A DNA stretch of 64,000 nucleotides. It comes from Treponema sp. GTDB lineage: Bacteria > Spirochaetota > Spirochaetia > Treponematales > Treponemataceae. Shown piece by piece: positions 53,141 through 61,538 of this stretch. The stretch is taken from assembly GCA_017525605.1 (NCBI GenBank), contig JAFXSM010000001.1, forward strand, positions 1 through 64,000, read 5' to 3'. The translations under genes were made by a program, and so were the position numbers. Positions within the stretch are counted from its first letter, which is position 1. Each line of letters opens with the position of its first letter. A model generated the notes under the pieces. That model saw only the letters and a list, made by a program, of their open reading frames with translations, did no database searches and was not told where the DNA came from.

Positions 53141-56100
53141 CTATCGGCTTTTTTCGTTCATTATCAGCATTTGCAGTCTGTTTTCGACGTTGGCGAAGCT
53201 CGTGTCCGGGTCAAGGTCGAGCGGAAGAATCTGAACTGAAGGGAATTCTTCCTTGACTTTCTTCATTATTCCGCGGCCGCAGATGTGGTTCGGAAGGCAT
53301 CCGAACGGCTGCAGAATGACGAACGAGCGCACTCCCTCGCGCGCGTATTCCATTATCTCGCCCGGAATCAGCCAGCCTTCGCCTGAGAGGAACGTCCTAT
53401 GCATGACTTCGTTGGTGTCGTCGGCAAGGGTCGAAAGAGTCGGTGCTTTTTTGAAAAGCGGATGTTTCGACGCGTATTTTTCGAGCTTGTCGCACGAATA
53501 CTGGAAGAGGAATTCCGCAACGTTGTCGAAAATCTCGTTGTCGAACCTGAATTTCACCCCGAAGTCCTTCGATTCAACTGTTCTCGCGTAGAAGTCCTTT
53601 CTGAAAACGTTCGCCATTCTCGGAAGAATCACTTCCATTCCGTTGTCCTCAAGGTATTTTTCGACGTGGAAATTCGAGCCGGGATGGAAAGTCACGAGAT
53701 ATTCGCCTGTCACGAAAACCCTCGGCCGCGGGTTCGATTTGTCGTATTTGATTTCGCAGAAGCTGTCGATTCCGCGTTTGAAAGCCTTTATCGCGTGTCC
53801 GACTCCTTTTCCGATTTGCTCCGAGATGTCGTCAACAGCTTTGTCGAACCGCTCGTTCGTCTCGCCCTTGTTCAGTTCGTAAGGGCGAATCTGCCTTCGG
53901 AGTTCCTCAAGCAAGTCGAGCATCGTCACTCCCCAAAGAGCCTGAATGTTGAACATTGCGCCCAAACGGAAGCTCGGGTGCATTTCCTTCGAGTCAATCG
54001 GGTCGGTGGAGACAATCGGAACCTGCGAGAATCCTGCCGCATCGAGTGCGCGTCGGAGTAGGGCGGAGTAGTGCGAGAGCCGGCAGTCGCCCTGGTATTT
54101 CGCCATTCCGACCGCAACTTTGTCGAGCGGATATTTTCCGCTTTGCAATGTCGAAATCGCCTCTCCGATTACCATCTGCGCCGGGAAGCAAGTGTCGTTG
54201 TGGACGTATTTCTTTCCGCACTGAATCTGCTCGTTCTCGCCGAGTGAAAGCGGAACTGCCTTGAGCCCCTGTTTTCGAAGAACGCCGCTCAGAAGGCGGC
54301 AGAAAGCCTCGGACACATTCGGAATTAGGACCGTGCGCTCGACCAAATCCTTTTTCATGAATTTCACTTTGTACGCGTCAGGAAGTTCCTTGAATGGAAG
54401 AACGCCTTTCTTTTCGCGCCGCTCCGTTATCGTCTCGATGAAAGATTTGACCCTGATGTTCAGCGAATTTGCGGCTCCGCCTTCGTCCATTTTCAGAATT
54501 AACGGCGCTTTTCCGCTCGTCTCGTTCATTATTCGCGTGATTTCGTCGGAGAGAATCGCGTCATGTCCGCAGCCGAAACTCACGATCTGAACATATTCAA
54601 GGTGCGGAGATTTTGAAGCGAGCATTGCGCCTGAAAGCATTCGCGTGTGGAAATTGTTCGTCACTTCCGCGCGGGTGTACCTAAGGTTCACGTCGTTGAG
54701 TTCCGGAAGAGAATCTACGGTGAGGACAGGAATGTACTGCTTCGTGAACACGCGCGACAAGTCGTGGCTTACGAGAGCGTCGTTGTGGTACGGACGACCT
54801 GCAAGTACGACCGCGAAAGAATTTTCTTTCTCGACCTGCTCAAGCACTTTCTTTCCTTCTTCCGTCAGTTTCTGCCTGAAAGAGCGAACCGCATTTTGTC
54901 CCTGCTCGAACGCGTTTTCGATTTCTTTTTTTGAAAGCCTGTATCCGCCCTGAACGTCGGAAAAATAATCGAGAATCTGATTTTTCCTGTCGTTTTCCGA
55001 ATACCAGTGGAACATCGGCCTGTCGAACGGAACATTCCATCTTTTGAGCGGATTTTCTGAGTGGCTTATGATGAGCGGATAACCTTTGACGACAGCGCAG
55101 ACGTAATTCGAGGCGCGTGCCTTGTCGGTCGCAGGCATTTCCATGACCATCGGCATGAAGATTCGGAATTTCTGGGAATCGTTTTTTTTGAGAGTCTTGA
55201 ACTGCTCGACTAAATCCTGAATGTGTCCGTGCGTCAACTTTGCCGGGAAGCAGACTGTGTCGCTCGGAACGAACGGAATGCCGTTTTCGAACATCGCCCT
55301 GTTGCTTTTGTGCGAGAAGACCACATCGTAGCCGAGGCTTCTGAAGAATGTTGACCAGAACGGCATCGAATCCCAGAATTCAAGGCTTCGTGGAAGTCCT
55401 ATTGTCACGTTTTTCTTTTTTGAGACGAGAGAGAAGTCATATTTTTTGAAGAGCATCTGCTCACGAATAAGGAACAAATCAGGAACATAACGCGTCTTGC
55501 TTTCCGGTATCGCAGGATTGTTCAGCTTTTTCACGTCGGCTGCCGTGTCGCGGAGTCCTGAAACTTCCTCTTCGTCCGACAACTGGATTTTCTCGCCGTC
55601 AAGTTCCTCCGGCAAAAGGATTTCTCCCCTCGCGCACCTGTTTCCTGTGATGAATGTCGTCCCGTTCGAGAACTGGACGAGGGAGCGTGCGCAATGGTTC
55701 GCGCATTTCGAGCAGATGACGTTCTCGCGCTGCGTGTACGAAAGATTCTCAATCGCGTCGAATCCGATGAAAGCAGATTCCTTGTTCGCTGATTTTTCCA
55801 TCGTGAGAAGAGCCGCTCCGATGCAGCCCATTTCGCCCGGGTACGGCGCACGCGTCACGTCGACTTCAAGATATTGCTCAAGCGCGCGCAAAACCGCATC
55901 GTTCTTGAAAGTGCCGCCCTGAACTACGATTTTCTTTCCGAGTATTCCCGTGTTCGAGATTCTGACGACTTTTGTGAACACGTTTTCGATTATCGAGCGG
56001 CAAAGACCCGCCATGATGTCGTCCGGACCGCATCCGTTTTTCTGCTCCGTGATAATCGTGCTGTTCATGAAGACGGTGCAGCGGCTTCCGAGGTCGGCAG

Positions 56101-57595
56101 GCTTTTTCGAGCGGAATGCAGCGTCCGCGATTTTCTCCGTCGGAATTTTCAGCGACTTTGCGAAATTCTCAAGGAACGAGCCGCAACCTGAAGAGCACGC
56201 TTCGTTCAATGTGATGTTCGTAACGATTCCGTCGGAGACCCAGATTCCTTTCATGTCCTGACCGCCGATGTCGAGTATGAAAGAAACGTCCGGGACGAAT
56301 CTTTGTGCGGCAGCCGCGTGCGCGACCGTCTCGACAGTGTGGTAGTCCGCGCCGAACGCCTTTGCAATCAGAAGCTCTCCGTAGCCCGTCGTTCCGAATC
56401 CGAGGACGTTCAGCGAAACTCCGCGAGACTCGTATTTTCCGTAAAGTTCGAGCAGGCCGCGCTTGACGACAGTAATCGGGTCGCCCTGGTTGTTCGCGTA
56501 GAACCTGTCGATGACTTTTCCCTCCGGCGTTACGAAAACGAGCTTTGAGGTGGTGCTTCCCGCATCGACACCGATGTAGATGTTGAGGATGTCGCCGGGA
56601 TTCGTCTTTATTTCTTTGATTTCCTTCGATTTGTGATTTTCACGCCACGCTCTGCATTCCTCTTCCGATTCGAAATACGCTTTTTTGACCGAAGAGCCTT
56701 TGTGGTCGATTCTGACTGCGCCGCCTTCGAGCTTTTCGGCCGCATCTTTCGGATCGAGAAGTGTGGATTCGTCGTCGTCCGGGAAAAGCTCGTCAAGTGC
56801 AATTGCCGCGCCCAACGCCACAATCGTCTCCGGGTGCTTCGGGCGGATTACTTCGTCGTCCTTCAGGTTCAGTTTTTCTTTAAATGCCTTTACGAGTGTG
56901 TGGTCGTAAGTGAGAGGCCCGCCCTCGAAAATAATCGGCGGCTTGAGTTCAAGTCCCTGCGCAAGTCCGCCGACCGTCTGCTTGACGATTGCATGGAATG
57001 CCGAGAGCGCGATGTCCTCCCTGCTTCCGCCTGCATTCAATACGGACTGAATGTCGGTCTTCGCAAAAACTCCGCACCGACCCGAAATCGACAGCACTTT
57101 TTTTCCCTTTGCTGCCAGTCCTTCGAATTCCTCTGTCGGAACTTTGAGAAGGGAGGCGATTTCGTCGATGAATGCTCCAGTTCCTCCGGCGCAGCTTCCG
57201 TTCATGCGCATGTCCGAGGTGACGAGTTTTCCGTTGTCGTCGTAAAAAAAGATGATTTTCGCGTCCTGTCCGCCAAGCTCAATCGCAGTTCTCGCCGACG
57301 GATAGAGCGAGCGCACCGCAGCGGAATTCGCCACGACTTCCTGCACATAGTGGATTCCGAGTTTGTCCGCAATCGGCTTTCCGCCCGAGCCGCAAATCGC
57401 AGCCCTGAATTTCTCGTTCGGATATTTTTCAGCGACTATTTTCAGAAGATTCTGCGCGGTTTTCCATTGCTCCGCGTGATGGCGTTCATATTTCGTAAAA
57501 AGAATTTCTTTCGTGTCAGCCTTCGTGACTACGACCTTAACAGTTGTTGACCCGACATCGATTCCGAGCCTGAGAATGTTGTTTGAGATAGACAT
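53141..57595 (-). CDS. Acyl-CoA dehydratase activase-related fusion protein
   Basis: A 1484-residue protein that joins ATPase activase units of the 2-hydroxyglutaryl-CoA/benzoyl-CoA family to parts resembling the dehydratase subunits. The first ASKHA ATPase domain begins LRLGIDVGSTTVKVVVTKAD (about 8-27) with NGSCAGGTGAFIDEI; a second begins IYIGVDAGSTTSKLVFVTPEG (about 340-360) with NEACSSGCGSFLENF; the Cys residues are the [4Fe-4S] ligands. Further Cys residues lie in CSKCANHCARS near 645, followed by a DUF2229-type region and an HgdB-like C-terminal part. Such giant single-chain forms are common in anaerobes, including treponemes; the substrate is unknown. No Shine-Dalgarno; TAAAAT 7 nt before the ATG. 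Confidence 0.9.
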   Translation of the reverse strand: MSISNNILRLGIDVGSTTVKVVVTKADTKEILFTKYERHHAEQWKTAQNLLKIVAEKYPNEKFRAAICGSGGKPIADKLGIHYVQEVVANSAAVRSLYPSARTAIELGGQDAKIIFFYDDNGKLVTSDMRMNGSCAGGTGAFIDEIASLLKVPTEEFEGLAAKGKKVLSISGRCGVFAKTDIQSVLNAGGSREDIALSAFHAIVKQTVGGLAQGLELKPPIIFEGGPLTYDHTLVKAFKEKLNLKDDEVIRPKHPETIVALGAAIALDELFPDDDESTLLDPKDAAEKLEGGAVRIDHKGSSVKKAYFESEEECRAWRENHKSKEIKEIKTNPGDILNIYIGVDAGSTTSKLVFVTPEGKVIDRFYANNQGDPITVVKRGLLELYGKYESRGVSLNVLGFGTTGYGELLIAKAFGADYHTVETVAHAAAAQRFVPDVSFILDIGGQDMKGIWVSDGIVTNITLNEACSSGCGSFLENFAKSLKIPTEKIADAAFRSKKPADLGSRCTVFMNSTIITEQKNGCGPDDIMAGLCRSIIENVFTKVVRISNTGILGKKIVVQGGTFKNDAVLRALEQYLEVDVTRAPYPGEMGCIGAALLTMEKSANKESAFIGFDAIENLSYTQRENVICSKCANHCARSLVQFSNGTTFITGNRCARGEILLPEELDGEKIQLSDEEEVSGLRDTAADVKKLNNPAIPESKTRYVPDLFLIREQMLFKKYDFSLVSKKKNVTIGLPRSLEFWDSMPFWSTFFRSLGYDVVFSHKSNRAMFENGIPFVPSDTVCFPAKLTHGHIQDLVEQFKTLKKNDSQKFRIFMPMVMEMPATDKARASNYVCAVVKGYPLIISHSENPLKRWNVPFDRPMFHWYSENDRKNQILDYFSDVQGGYRLSKKEIENAFEQGQNAVRSFRQKLTEEGKKVLEQVEKENSFAVVLAGRPYHNDALVSHDLSRVFTKQYIPVLTVDSLPELNDVNLRYTRAEVTNNFHTRMLSGAMLASKSPHLEYVQIVSFGCGHDAILSDEITRIMNETSGKAPLILKMDEGGAANSLNIRVKSFIETITERREKKGVLPFKELPDAYKVKFMKKDLVERTVLIPNVSEAFCRLLSGVLRKQGLKAVPLSLGENEQIQCGKKYVHNDTCFPAQMVIGEAISTLQSGKYPLDKVAVGMAKYQGDCRLSHYSALLRRALDAAGFSQVPIVSTDPIDSKEMHPSFRLGAMFNIQALWGVTMLDLLEELRRQIRPYELNKGETNERFDKAVDDISEQIGKGVGHAIKAFKRGIDSFCEIKYDKSNPRPRVFVTGEYLVTFHPGSNFHVEKYLEDNGMEVILPRMANVFRKDFYARTVESKDFGVKFRFDNEIFDNVAEFLFQYSCDKLEKYASKHPLFKKAPTLSTLADDTNEVMHRTFLSGEGWLIPGEIMEYAREGVRSFVILQPFGCLPNHICGRGIMKKVKEEFPSVQILPLDLDPDTSFANVENRLQMLIMNEKSR

Positions 57596-57602
57596 GAAGT
57601 TA

Positions 57603-57631
57603 ATTTTATCGAAATAATGAAAAATTGTTAC
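57603..57631 (-). promoter_or_regulatory. Promoter of the activase fusion gene
   Basis: GTAACA (57631-57626), 17 nt, TAAAAT (57608-57603), then 7 nt to the ATG at 57595. A leaderless transcript is inferred. Confidence 0.6.
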
Positions 57632-57668
57632 ATCGGCAATATCAGCTTTTCATGTTCACTCTTACTCT

Positions 57669-58163
57669 CTAAAACTTTATGTTCGAATGTGTGTATTTGA
57701 TTTCGTAGCCGACGAGTTTTTCGAATTCCGCGTTCACTTTTTTGTAGTCAAAATAATCGGCGTGGATTTTGATTTTTTCCTTTCCGCGACGGTTTGAAAT
57801 CTTCCATATTAATTCCGGTCGTCCGCCCCAATTGGGATAACATTCGCCCATTCTGATTTTTGTTTCGCTCGTAACTGCGATTTTATGATGAAAGAAAAAG
57901 AAATTCTGGTAATCAATGCAATTTCCGCAGATTGTAATCTTTTTCCCTAAAGGCCCGAATAAGAATGTGCAGACCATAATCAAACTGACAAAAAGAAGAA
58001 TAAACACCGACCAATCAAAAACTCCGTCTGATTTCACATAGCGCAAACATAATGAAGCTAAAAGCCAGAAAGAAAATGCAAGGTAAAACACCCCCAAACA
58101 AACAGAGAAAATATTCGTGAAACTTCTGAATTTCGGTCGAAAGATGATTTTATTTTGGTTCAT
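57669..58163 (-). CDS. Hypothetical membrane protein
   Basis: A 164-residue protein with two adjacent hydrophobic segments (about residues 15-38 and 48-70) and a hydrophilic C-terminal domain with KITICGNCIDYQNFFFF and strand-like repeats, in the style of PH-like or YcxB-like small membrane proteins; no family assigned with confidence. Start ATG 58163 (an in-frame TTG at 58169 is less likely). No Shine-Dalgarno. The mobile element at 58191 inserted 28 nt upstream, so its promoter may be disrupted or supplied by the element. Confidence 0.6.
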   Translation of the reverse strand: MNQNKIIFRPKFRSFTNIFSVCLGVFYLAFSFWLLASLCLRYVKSDGVFDWSVFILLFVSLIMVCTFLFGPLGKKITICGNCIDYQNFFFFHHKIAVTSETKIRMGECYPNWGGRPELIWKISNRRGKEKIKIHADYFDYKKVNAEFEKLVGYEIKYTHSNIKF

Positions 58164-58179
58164 GTTCAATCTGCGATTA

Positions 58180-58190
58180 ATTTATCACGA
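58180..58190 (+). repeat. Direct repeat on the left of the mobile element
   Basis: atttatcacga, identical to 61521-61531 on the other side. It abuts the left inverted repeat and may be a target-site duplication or a pre-existing repeat; on the right 3 nt (ccg) separate it from the inverted repeat. Confidence 0.6.
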
Positions 58191-58219
58191 AATTATCCCC
58201 TCACGCACTTAAAATAGTT

Positions 58220-58247
58220 TTGACGTTTCAGAAAAAAGCCCTATGTT
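58220..58247 (+). promoter_or_regulatory. Transposase promoter candidate
   Basis: TTGACG (58220-58225), 16 nt, TATGTT (58242-58247), 6 nt before the GTG start at 58254. Confidence 0.45.
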
Positions 58248-58253
58248 ATAGGT

Positions 58254-59192
58254 GTGACTTATTTCAAATTCAGCGAAAAATTTCCAACCGATAAAAACAT
58301 CTTACAGCATTTCAGAGCAATTCGCTACAAGAATGGACTTGTATGTCCCCATTGTAAATCTACCCAGCAAGTAGGTCTAAGAACAGACCAGCCTAAACTT
58401 TGCAACTGTAATCACTGTCATAACACTTTTTCTATCTTTACTGGAACAATCTTTGAGAAAAGTTCTACAGACCTCAAAAAATGGTTTTTCGCAGTTCATC
58501 TTGTATTGAATGCAAAGAAAGGAATTTCGGCTTTGCAGTTGCAACGTGAAATCGGAACAACCTACAAAACAGCTTGGAGAATGTTAAAGCAAATCCGTCT
58601 TGCAATGAGCAATGAAAACTTAGAAAAATCCTTTGAATTGATTGTCGAAGTCGACGAAACTTATGTAGGTGGAAGACCACGCAAGCAGAATAACAATTTG
58701 AAATTTACAACACCATTTCCAAAGGACACATCTACAACTGGACGTGGAACAAAAAAGACTCCTGTAATTGGAGTCAAAGAACGTGGAACTGGTAGGGTTT
58801 ATGCTCGTGTCGCTTTTCCTAATGAAGAAGGTAAAAAACTCTCTGGCAAGCAGCTTTTAGCCGTAATCTTTGCAGTAACGAAACCGAACACCGTTGTAAT
58901 GACGGACGATTTCAAAGGCTACAACATTATGAACCACAAAGCAACAAATCCAGAAAAATTTACGCACATTTCTATCTGTCATAGTTTGGGCGAATTTTCT
59001 GCTGGAAAAGGACTACATACAAACGGAATCGAAGGCTTTTGGGCTATCCTTAAAAGGTCGATAATCGGCAGTTATCATCACGTTTCAACTAAGTATTTAC
59101 AAAGCTACGTGAACGAATGTTGTTTCAGACAGAATAACAGATTTGTCGATTCTTTTGATAAATTGTTATGGCAAAGCGTTTTGGTAGTTTAA
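58254..59192 (+). CDS. IS1595-family transposase (ISXO2-like)
   Basis: A 312-residue DDE-type transposase. An N-terminal zinc ribbon CPHC...CNHC (about 31-55) is followed by the catalytic core with Asp134 in VEVDETYVGG, Asp218 in VMTDDFKGY and the last acidic/polar site in HTNGIEGFWAILKR (N257/E260). The frame is intact. The start is GTG without a Shine-Dalgarno, close to the -10. Confidence 0.92.
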   Translation: MTYFKFSEKFPTDKNILQHFRAIRYKNGLVCPHCKSTQQVGLRTDQPKLCNCNHCHNTFSIFTGTIFEKSSTDLKKWFFAVHLVLNAKKGISALQLQREIGTTYKTAWRMLKQIRLAMSNENLEKSFELIVEVDETYVGGRPRKQNNNLKFTTPFPKDTSTTGRGTKKTPVIGVKERGTGRVYARVAFPNEEGKKLSGKQLLAVIFAVTKPNTVVMTDDFKGYNIMNHKATNPEKFTHISICHSLGEFSAGKGLHTNGIEGFWAILKRSIIGSYHHVSTKYLQSYVNECCFRQNNRFVDSFDKLLWQSVLVV

Positions 59193-59259
59193 TTTTCAGA
59201 TGCTTTGAGGTGTTGATACATACTATTTATGTTATCTCAAAAGATGCCTCGACTACTTA

Positions 59260-59979
59260 TTACCAATTTTCCCCCATGTTACGATAATCCAAAATGGACT
59301 TTATTCTTTTTTCAATTTGTTCACAATAAGCTTTATCTCCTACGTTTTGAACATAAACACGCTTGTCACCGAACATCGCTATAGTATTCAAATCTGTAGG
59401 TTTTAGAATAGACGTATTTACAACTTTTGCATAAGAAGAAGACTTAAAACCATTACCATCTGCTTGTCTAATAACTGCGTACAGTTGTTTTTTTGATTCT
59501 GTTTTTTTCGAAAACTTATTTTCTAATAATTGCTTTTTTGCCTTGTGCTTATTATAGATACTCGTGTATTTACTTTGAGGTAGCGCCTCCCAAGCAGAAA
59601 TAATTCTAATCTTATCATTTTCCACCTTTGCATTGATTACAACCATAACATTATTTTCAGCTACTATACCAAGCGTTTTATCATTTTCGGGATTAGTCTC
59701 GTTTTCAATCTCTACCGAATAGGGGTCTTCAAAAACGTATCTTGCCAAGTAAAAACTAAATCCTTTTCCGTCGCCAGTATCTTTTATGTTTTTATTACTT
59801 TTTTCTCTATGCCATACAAAATTTCCACATACAACATCTTCGTTTTCTGGGCCAGTTGTATCCAACTCATACCAAGCTTGAGGCGTATCCTCAAAAGGTG
59901 TCGTTTCATTTTTTGTTTTATTAGCTTGTTCAAGTTTATCAGATTCGTTATAGATTTTTTCAAAATCTTTGTCGTTCAT
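59260..59979 (-). CDS. BrnT-like toxin-domain protein, passenger gene
   Basis: A 239-residue protein. Residues about 53-142 match BrnT (DUF497) RNase toxins: NFVWHREKSNKNIKDTG (FEWD-x-K-x-x-x-N-x-x-K-H-G pattern), FYLARYVFEDP, and DKIRIISAWEALPQSKYTSIY. The conserved His of the KHG motif is not evident (KDTGDGKG), so ribonuclease activity is uncertain. The acidic N-terminus (about 50 residues) and C-terminal 95 residues are additions of unknown role. No BrnA antitoxin gene is next to it. AGAGAGG lies 8 nt before the ATG. AT-rich. Confidence 0.6.
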   Translation of the reverse strand: MNDKDFEKIYNESDKLEQANKTKNETTPFEDTPQAWYELDTTGPENEDVVCGNFVWHREKSNKNIKDTGDGKGFSFYLARYVFEDPYSVEIENETNPENDKTLGIVAENNVMVVINAKVENDKIRIISAWEALPQSKYTSIYNKHKAKKQLLENKFSKKTESKKQLYAVIRQADGNGFKSSSYAKVVNTSILKPTDLNTIAMFGDKRVYVQNVGDKAYCEQIEKRIKSILDYRNMGENW

Positions 59980-60077
59980 AAATTTTCCTCTCTGATTTTA
60001 AATATTAACACATAATTAGCAAAGGATAAACGAGGTTTTCGAATTCATCTCTACTAACTAATTAGATAAGAAAAACG

Positions 60078-60110
60078 AAAGCTGCAAATGCTACCAACAT
60101 TCACAGCCTT
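60078..60110 (+). other. Imperfect hairpin upstream of tnpB
   Basis: aaagctgcaaatg and cattcacagcctt pair at 10 of 13 positions. It could mark an original left end of a tnpB element or influence tnpB translation. The 160-nt gap around it holds no gene. Confidence 0.4.
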
Positions 60111-60139
60111 CTAAACACAACCAAAGGAACATTTTGATT

Positions 60140-61498
60140 ATGTCTAATAAGTTAGTCATCTGTGGAGAAACCCAACACAGAGCATTAAAATTACGAATTT
60201 ATCCATCTACAGAACAGAAAGTTTTAATCGAAAAAACTTTTGGTTGTGTCCGTCAAATCTACAACAACCGTCTTTTTGAACGAAATCAATTTTACGAAAA
60301 TGTAATCAAGCCTGCAAATCCAGAAGAACACAAGGCTTTATGGAAAACCGCTCACTTTTCAAGTGAAAAGGAAATGAAAGTGAAATTTCCGTATTTGGCA
60401 GAGGTTTCGAGTCAAGCTTTATGCTCAGCCACGATGTTTGCCGAACAAGCTTATAAGAGCTTCTTTGCATCCGTTAAAGGCACGAGAGCTGGCTCACAAG
60501 TCGGAAAACCTAAGTTCAAATCCAAAAAATCTCATGATTTTTCCTACAGAGAATGTATGAACATTGCTCTTATCTGGAACGAAAGAAAAATCAAAGTTCC
60601 TAAATTGGGGTTGGTGAAATTCCGGCACAGTGGAAACAAGAAAGGAAAACTCGATTTCTTTCTCCGAGATGGCGCAAATTTAAAATCTATTACAATACGA
60701 AAAAATCCTGCAGGAGAGTATTATGCAGTCTTGCTTTTTGAAAGAGAATACTGTCATAAACAAAAAGTCTACGAAGGTGACGAAAGCCAAGCCATCGGAT
60801 TGGACTTTTCTCCTGAAGAGTTTTACATAAATTCGGATGGTTCATCCGGAAAAGATTTTGGCTATGTTGCTCAAAAACAAAAAAACTTAAAGAAATTAAC
60901 TAAACTTCAAAGACGACTTGCAAGGAAACAAGTTGGCTCAAACAATCGTGAAAAAGCAAGGGTAAAAGTTGCTCGTATGGAACATTACATCGCAGAATGC
61001 AGAAACGATTGGATTGAAAAAGAAAGTCTGCGACTTGTCAGAACATACCAAGTCATCGGAATTGAAGACTTGAACTTGAAAGGAATGATGAAGTTTAGCA
61101 GGAACGCAAAGAATTACGGAGATACCTCGTGGGGAAATTTCGTCAATAAGTTGCTTTGGAAAAGTTCATTGAATGAAAACAACTGTCAAGTAATCAAAGC
61201 CGATAGGTTCTTTGCAAGTTCGCAGATTTGTCATTGTTGTGGATTCAAGAATCCGATTACGAAGAATTTAAAAGTTCGTTCTTGGACATGCCCTGAATGT
61301 GGAGCAGAACACAACAGGGATGTAAACGCAGCCATCAATCTTAAAATGAATGCAATAAAACAAGTACGGCAAGGAATGTCGGAATTCAGGTCTGTGGAGG
61401 ATGTCGAAAGTTTAGCAACGCAAGCGTTGCTTTCTGGAACATCCGAAGAATCAGAAAATTTGACCGGTGACGGTCAGAATGTCCTCACTTTGCTATAA
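60140..61498 (+). CDS. tnpB: RNA-guided endonuclease TnpB (IS1341/IS605 type)
   Basis: A 452-residue TnpB, the transposon-encoded ancestor of Cas12 nucleases, which cuts DNA guided by an omega-RNA made from the element's right end. The N-terminal OrfB part begins HRALKLRIYPSTEQ. RuvC residues are Asp in IGLDFSPEEF (about 222), Glu in GIEDLNLKGM (about 309) and Asp in HNRDVNAAINL (about 394), with a zinc finger CHCC...CPEC between, so all catalytic positions are kept. No tnpA of the Y1 type is present. ATG 60140 has AAAGGA upstream; an in-frame TTG at 60134 is less likely. Confidence 0.92.
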   Translation: MSNKLVICGETQHRALKLRIYPSTEQKVLIEKTFGCVRQIYNNRLFERNQFYENVIKPANPEEHKALWKTAHFSSEKEMKVKFPYLAEVSSQALCSATMFAEQAYKSFFASVKGTRAGSQVGKPKFKSKKSHDFSYRECMNIALIWNERKIKVPKLGLVKFRHSGNKKGKLDFFLRDGANLKSITIRKNPAGEYYAVLLFEREYCHKQKVYEGDESQAIGLDFSPEEFYINSDGSSGKDFGYVAQKQKNLKKLTKLQRRLARKQVGSNNREKARVKVARMEHYIAECRNDWIEKESLRLVRTYQVIGIEDLNLKGMMKFSRNAKNYGDTSWGNFVNKLLWKSSLNENNCQVIKADRFFASSQICHCCGFKNPITKNLKVRSWTCPECGAEHNRDVNAAINLKMNAIKQVRQGMSEFRSVEDVESLATQALLSGTSEESENLTGDGQNVLTLL

Positions 61499-61517
61499 AG
61501 TGTGTGAGGGGATAATT
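61415..61517 (+). ncRNA. Putative omega-RNA scaffold at the right end of tnpB
   Basis: Three perfect stems lie in succession: gcaacgc-aa-gcgttgc (61415-61430), gaccg-gtga-cggtc (61462-61475) and cacttt-gctat-aaagtg (61486-61502), ending in tgtgaggggataatt. This is the position and shape expected of an omega-RNA that overlaps the tnpB 3' end; the guide would be the bases right of the element end. No expression evidence can be seen. Confidence 0.5.
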
Positions 61518-61520
61518 CCG

Positions 61521-61531
61521 ATTTATCACGA
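61521..61531 (+). repeat. Direct repeat on the right of the mobile element
   Basis: atttatcacga, the partner of 58180-58190. Confidence 0.6.
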
Positions 61532-61538
61532 GTTTCCT

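Larger units (their letters stand above)
58191..61517 (+). mobile_element. 3.3-kb transposon with IS1595-type transposase, BrnT-like protein and TnpB
   Basis: The left end aattatcccctcacgcactt (58191-58210) is the inverse of the right end aagtgtgtgaggggataatt (61498-61517) at 19 of 20 positions. Between them are the transposase (+), the BrnT-like gene (-) and tnpB (+). IS1595 elements with passenger genes are known; carrying tnpB is less usual. The right inverted repeat overlaps the tnpB stop. Confidence 0.75.

Noticed and set aside
53399..54061. 220-codon open frame antisense to the C-terminal part of the same gene
   Set aside because: Same reasons: shadow frame with no homology signal and no start signals.
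56633..57550. 305-codon open frame antisense to the activase fusion gene
   Set aside because: It lies entirely opposite a well-matched conserved gene, has Arg/Phe/Val-rich low-complexity composition and no ribosome binding site; it reflects the codon bias of the real gene.
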